From CAUZIZ01 sp965219855 (GTDB lineage: Bacteria; Acidobacteriota; UBA6911; RPQK01; JAJDTT01), in contig CBDCOR010000009.1 in assembly GCA_965219855.1 (NCBI GenBank), forward strand, positions 62,001-126,000: DNA of 64,000 bases. Direction: 5' to 3'. This document shows positions 61,390 to 64,000 of the stretch, piece by piece. The notes under the pieces were generated by a model. The model saw only the letters and a program-made list of their open reading frames with translations. It ran no database searches and was not told where the DNA came from. A program made the translations under genes and the position numbers. Numbering within the stretch: the stretch's first letter is position 1; each line of letters begins with the position of its first letter.

Positions 61390-63258
61390 CCCAAAATAAG
61401 CGCAAGTTCGAAAATAGACTCCTTTGTCGGCTCCGAGGAGCCATTTTGGAGACCTAAATTCTAAATTTCGGCGCGAAGTCACTCAGAACAGGCACGTGTT
61501 CAGCTGTCCTCCACGCCGATCGCTCAGGGAAAACGATTCTGCCCTCTTGGGGGGCGTTTGTAGAGACACCTCGCCCCAGCTCTGGCGACCCTCGGAGCTA
61601 CTTTATCTCCTTTCAGTTTCAGGTAGCTGGCCGGTGTTTCAACCACTTACTGCCTTCCAAGAGAAGACGGCTCCAACCATTGACATCCAGCAGCCGATAG
61701 ACCAACTGTCGGCCCCTGCGCAAAATCTGGCAGGGCATTTCAATGACCTCTCGCAGGAAACGGCGATACTCCATCTTCACCAGCTCTCGGGCTTGCAGTC
61801 GCGCCGGCAGCACCAACCCCATCCAGGCCTTCAGATTCCAGGCTTGAGCCGCAATCACCAGATAGGCCCAGTTGGCTACCAGCGTATCCGAGGGCATCCG
61901 CAGGGCCTCGACTCCGTTCTTGAGTTGTTCAATGACGTTCTCCTGGTTGCAGCGCCGGTTGTTTTCCCGTACGACTCCCGCCGTTCCCAACGTTCTGGCC
62001 GAGATATTGGTGACATAAAAGTGGTAGCGCGTCTGCGGCAGCAGCCGCTTCTGGCCTTTCTCGACCAGGATCGTCTTGCGCAAGATCACCATCCGATAGG
62101 TTCGCTTCGCTTTGCTCGGACGGTAGTCGATCTCCGCGATCTCTTCCCGTTCCAGCGTCAGCGTCTTGAACCCGCGTCTCTTGACAATCTCCGGCTTCAC
62201 TTTGTCCCGCCGCTGGCGCCGCTTCTTCCCTTTTCCTTTCCCCTGGCTGGGGCGCCCCAGCTCTTTCCATCTCGCTTCTGGCAACGCCTCCGCCCACTTG
62301 ACGAAGCTCGGATGGGCGTCGATCCCGAAGTCAAACTCCACGCCCGCCTCCGTCCAACGGTCAAAATGAGCCGTCAGCGAAAAATCCGTGTCCCCGCGCA
62401 GGCGCACCTTCCGAAAACCCGCCTCTCGAACCAGCTCGATACTCCGATCCAGCCATTCGGCCGCTCCCTCATGAGAGGGACGGTTGCCCGAGCGGTTGAC
62501 CGCATAGAGCACCTCTCCCGTATTGGCCAGCGTCACGATCAGCGGCGCATAGCCCCACTGCCCGTCGTAGCTGATCTCCATCCCTTCCTTGCATTCGCCG
62601 CTCGTGGGGGCCATCGTCCCATCCACGTCGATCTCCGCCCGTTGGAAGAAACGGGCCGGTTGTTGGGCCCAGACCTTGAGGCGGCTGGCATTGACGGCTT
62701 CCATCAGATCCACCACGTCGGGCGCGTCAAAGCGGCGCACAAAGTCTCCGGCCGTGCTGGGGGCGGGGATCTTCTCGGCTCCCACCGCCTCCAGGAAACT
62801 CACACTCTGACGTCGCAGTTCAATATCCTGATAGCGGGTCCCGCCCGTGGCCACGTTGTAGATCAGGCTCAGGACGTGGTCCGATTCGTGGTACGGTTGG
62901 TGGCGTTTGAGCAGCGTCACCGCCTGGTCAATGGCTTTCCCCAGCCCACTCCACTTCACCACCTGCTGCAGCAGCCCCAGACCACCGTAACTGACCGCAC
63001 CCGTTTTCTCCGAGACCTCGTAGCTGATGACCTCGGGCGAGAGCACCGGTTTCGGGTCTTGACCGTTCCAGCTGGGGCTCAATCGCTGAGCAACCTCTGC
63101 TTCCCGTTTGCGGATGATTGCGCTATCCTTTTTATTCACCTGAAATGCCTCCTTTCGGCTTGTTCTGAAGTTTCTTTGACAACCCCAGAATACCCGTCAG
63201 GTCTGGCATTTCAGGTGTTTACATGTGGTTTAGTCCACTTTCATCCACTTCTTTTGGG
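61390..63258 (-). mobile_element. IS1380-family insertion sequence, copy 3 (1869 bp)
   Basis: It is the reverse orientation of copies 1 and 2 and of equal length. The 6-bp target duplication is ACTAGC at 61384-61389 and 63259-63264. It differs at a few bases, for example AAGTGG for AAGTAG near the end at 63250 and the second transposase codon AAT for AAG. Confidence 0.93.
61619..63139 (-). CDS. IS1380-family DDE transposase (copy 3)
   Basis: The 506-residue protein differs from the other two at residue 2 (Asn for Lys). Same catalytic motifs. Confidence 0.92.
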   Translation of the reverse strand: MNKKDSAIIRKREAEVAQRLSPSWNGQDPKPVLSPEVISYEVSEKTGAVSYGGLGLLQQVVKWSGLGKAIDQAVTLLKRHQPYHESDHVLSLIYNVATGGTRYQDIELRRQSVSFLEAVGAEKIPAPSTAGDFVRRFDAPDVVDLMEAVNASRLKVWAQQPARFFQRAEIDVDGTMAPTSGECKEGMEISYDGQWGYAPLIVTLANTGEVLYAVNRSGNRPSHEGAAEWLDRSIELVREAGFRKVRLRGDTDFSLTAHFDRWTEAGVEFDFGIDAHPSFVKWAEALPEARWKELGRPSQGKGKGKKRRQRRDKVKPEIVKRRGFKTLTLEREEIAEIDYRPSKAKRTYRMVILRKTILVEKGQKRLLPQTRYHFYVTNISARTLGTAGVVRENNRRCNQENVIEQLKNGVEALRMPSDTLVANWAYLVIAAQAWNLKAWMGLVLPARLQARELVKMEYRRFLREVIEMPCQILRRGRQLVYRLLDVNGWSRLLLEGSKWLKHRPAT

Positions 63259-63939
63259 ACTAGCCCCGACGGAGAGGAGGGTTATCCCGGAAATCTCGAG
63301 GCTTCGGTGACCTACCGACTGTCCAACCGCAAGTTGCACCTCGAGATGGTGGCCCAGACGGATGCTCCCACGATCGTCAACTTGAGCAACCACACCTACT
63401 GGAACCTCGCCGGACACGGCTCAGGAGACATCCTTCAACACCGGCTCAGGGTGGACGCCGACCATTACACGCCAGGCGATGCAGACGGAGTCCCGACCGG
63501 GGAAATCAGAGCTGTTGCGGGTACACCCTTCGACTTCACTCAACCTAAACCCATCGGTAAGGAAATAGAGCGAATCCCGCGAAGAAATGCCGAGGATCCT
63601 GGGGGATACGATATGAATTTTGTTCTCAACGGTAAACCTGGGGAGACGAGACTGATCGCCAGTGTCGTTGAACCGCTCTCAGGCCGTGTCCTGGAGGTTT
63701 CCTCAACGCAGCCGGGGGTCCAGCTCTACACTGGAAACCACCTGAACGGCTCACTTCAGGGTAAGGACTCCATGTCTTACGAAAAACACGCCGGCTTTTG
63801 CCTGGAGAGCCAGCACTACCCCGACAGCATCAACAAGGAGGGAAGGCCAGGTTGGCCCTCGATCATTCTGAGACCCGGTGAGTCCTATCGTCACGTCGTC
63901 ACTTTCAAGTTCTCTGCTGTGGCCCCGGAGAGTCCTTGA
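63259..63939 (+). pseudogene. galM: aldose 1-epimerase, 3' part
   Basis: After the second ACTAGC copy the sequence continues PDGEEGYPGNLEASVTYRL, and then NHTYWNLAGHGSGDIL (His of the active site) and QPGVQLYTGNHLNGSL and ALESQHYPDS-like CLESQHYPDS with the catalytic Glu. Joining 61389 to 63265 restores the frame exactly (AYTS-PDGEEGYPG), giving about 371 residues from GTG 60949. The enzyme equilibrates alpha and beta aldoses. Confidence 0.9.
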
Positions 63940-63968
63940 CCCACTCTTCCTCGGGCCAGTGTTCTGTT

Positions 63969-64000
63969 ATGAGAATCAAGGAAATAAGAGCGGTTGCGCT
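63969..64000 (+). CDS. N-terminal end of a probable mandelate racemase/enolase-family gene (partial)
   Basis: The last 32 bases encode MRIKEIRAVA, the usual first strand of enolase-superfamily proteins such as mandelate racemase/muconate lactonising enzymes (MKIxxIRAxA). Too short for certainty. Confidence 0.35.
   Translation, partial: MRIKEIRAVA

Noticed and set aside
1..64000. tRNA, rRNA or tmRNA genes and an origin of replication
   Set aside because: I looked for cloverleaf-like and conserved rRNA motifs and clusters of DnaA-type boxes and saw none; a tRNAscan-type search would be decisive.

Overview
The window is a high-GC bacterial chromosome segment. The von Willebrand protein at 9336-10229 resembles the VWFA-related family typical of Acidobacteriota. 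The PVC-type heme/HEAT dehydrogenase, the many Tat-exported oxidoreductases and the TolB-propeller amidohydrolase also fit an Acidobacteriota-like heterotroph, but no rRNA or tRNA was seen, so the assignment is an inference. Gene content is dominated by exported enzymes for organic-acid, sugar and polysaccharide turnover (three HpcH/HpaI-type aldolases, two sugar-phosphate-isomerase-like TIM barrels, Gfo/Idh/MocA oxidoreductase, phytanoyl-CoA dioxygenase family, sialidase-like and GH-like propellers, aldose 1-epimerase) and by exported cytochromes c.

Layout. 1-7.8 kb: edge of an alpha/beta hydrolase, a YVTN/di-heme cytochrome, an exported phosphotriesterase homologue, two overlapping GT4 glycosyltransferases, lipA and an AhpD-like protein. 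7.8-16.5 kb: a 272-bp MITE, thioesterase, HAD, VWFA, TPR lipoprotein, TIM barrel, Pit phosphate transporter, GH-like propeller. 17-23 kb: a sialidase gene split by an IS1380-family element, then a group II intron. 23-34 kb: divergent exported dehydrogenase/aldolase, and a minus-strand operon (FMN 2-hydroxyacid oxidase, propeller, tetraheme cytochrome, PhyH) interrupted by a second IS1380 copy and carrying a 5-bp frameshift, then a large PVC-type dehydrogenase. 34-44 kb: peroxiredoxin, Gfo/Idh, IS481-family element among palindromic repeats, alcohol-dehydrogenase-like protein, RecQ, a candidate selenoprotein and a rearranged pseudogene pair. 44-54.5 kb: aldolase, ISNCY-like element, a 1100-residue amidohydrolase, pentapeptide-repeat K+ channel, HDOD protein. 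54.5-64 kb: second intron copy, DUF2089 pair, sugar-acid cluster, aldose epimerase split by a third IS1380 copy.

The most striking observation is at 41815-42393: a TlpA/thioredoxin-like gene whose first active-site Cys codon is an in-frame TGA (W-TGA-H-H-C), followed at bacterial SECIS distance by a perfect 6-bp hairpin with a GGTCG loop. It reads as a selenocysteine UxxC oxidoreductase. The second theme is mobile DNA: five elements of three kinds sit in CTAG targets, two interrupted genes can be restored in frame exactly, and both copies of a group II intron sit at the same point in a dispersed palindromic repeat whose intron-less copy survives at 38301-38473, which fixes the intron ends.
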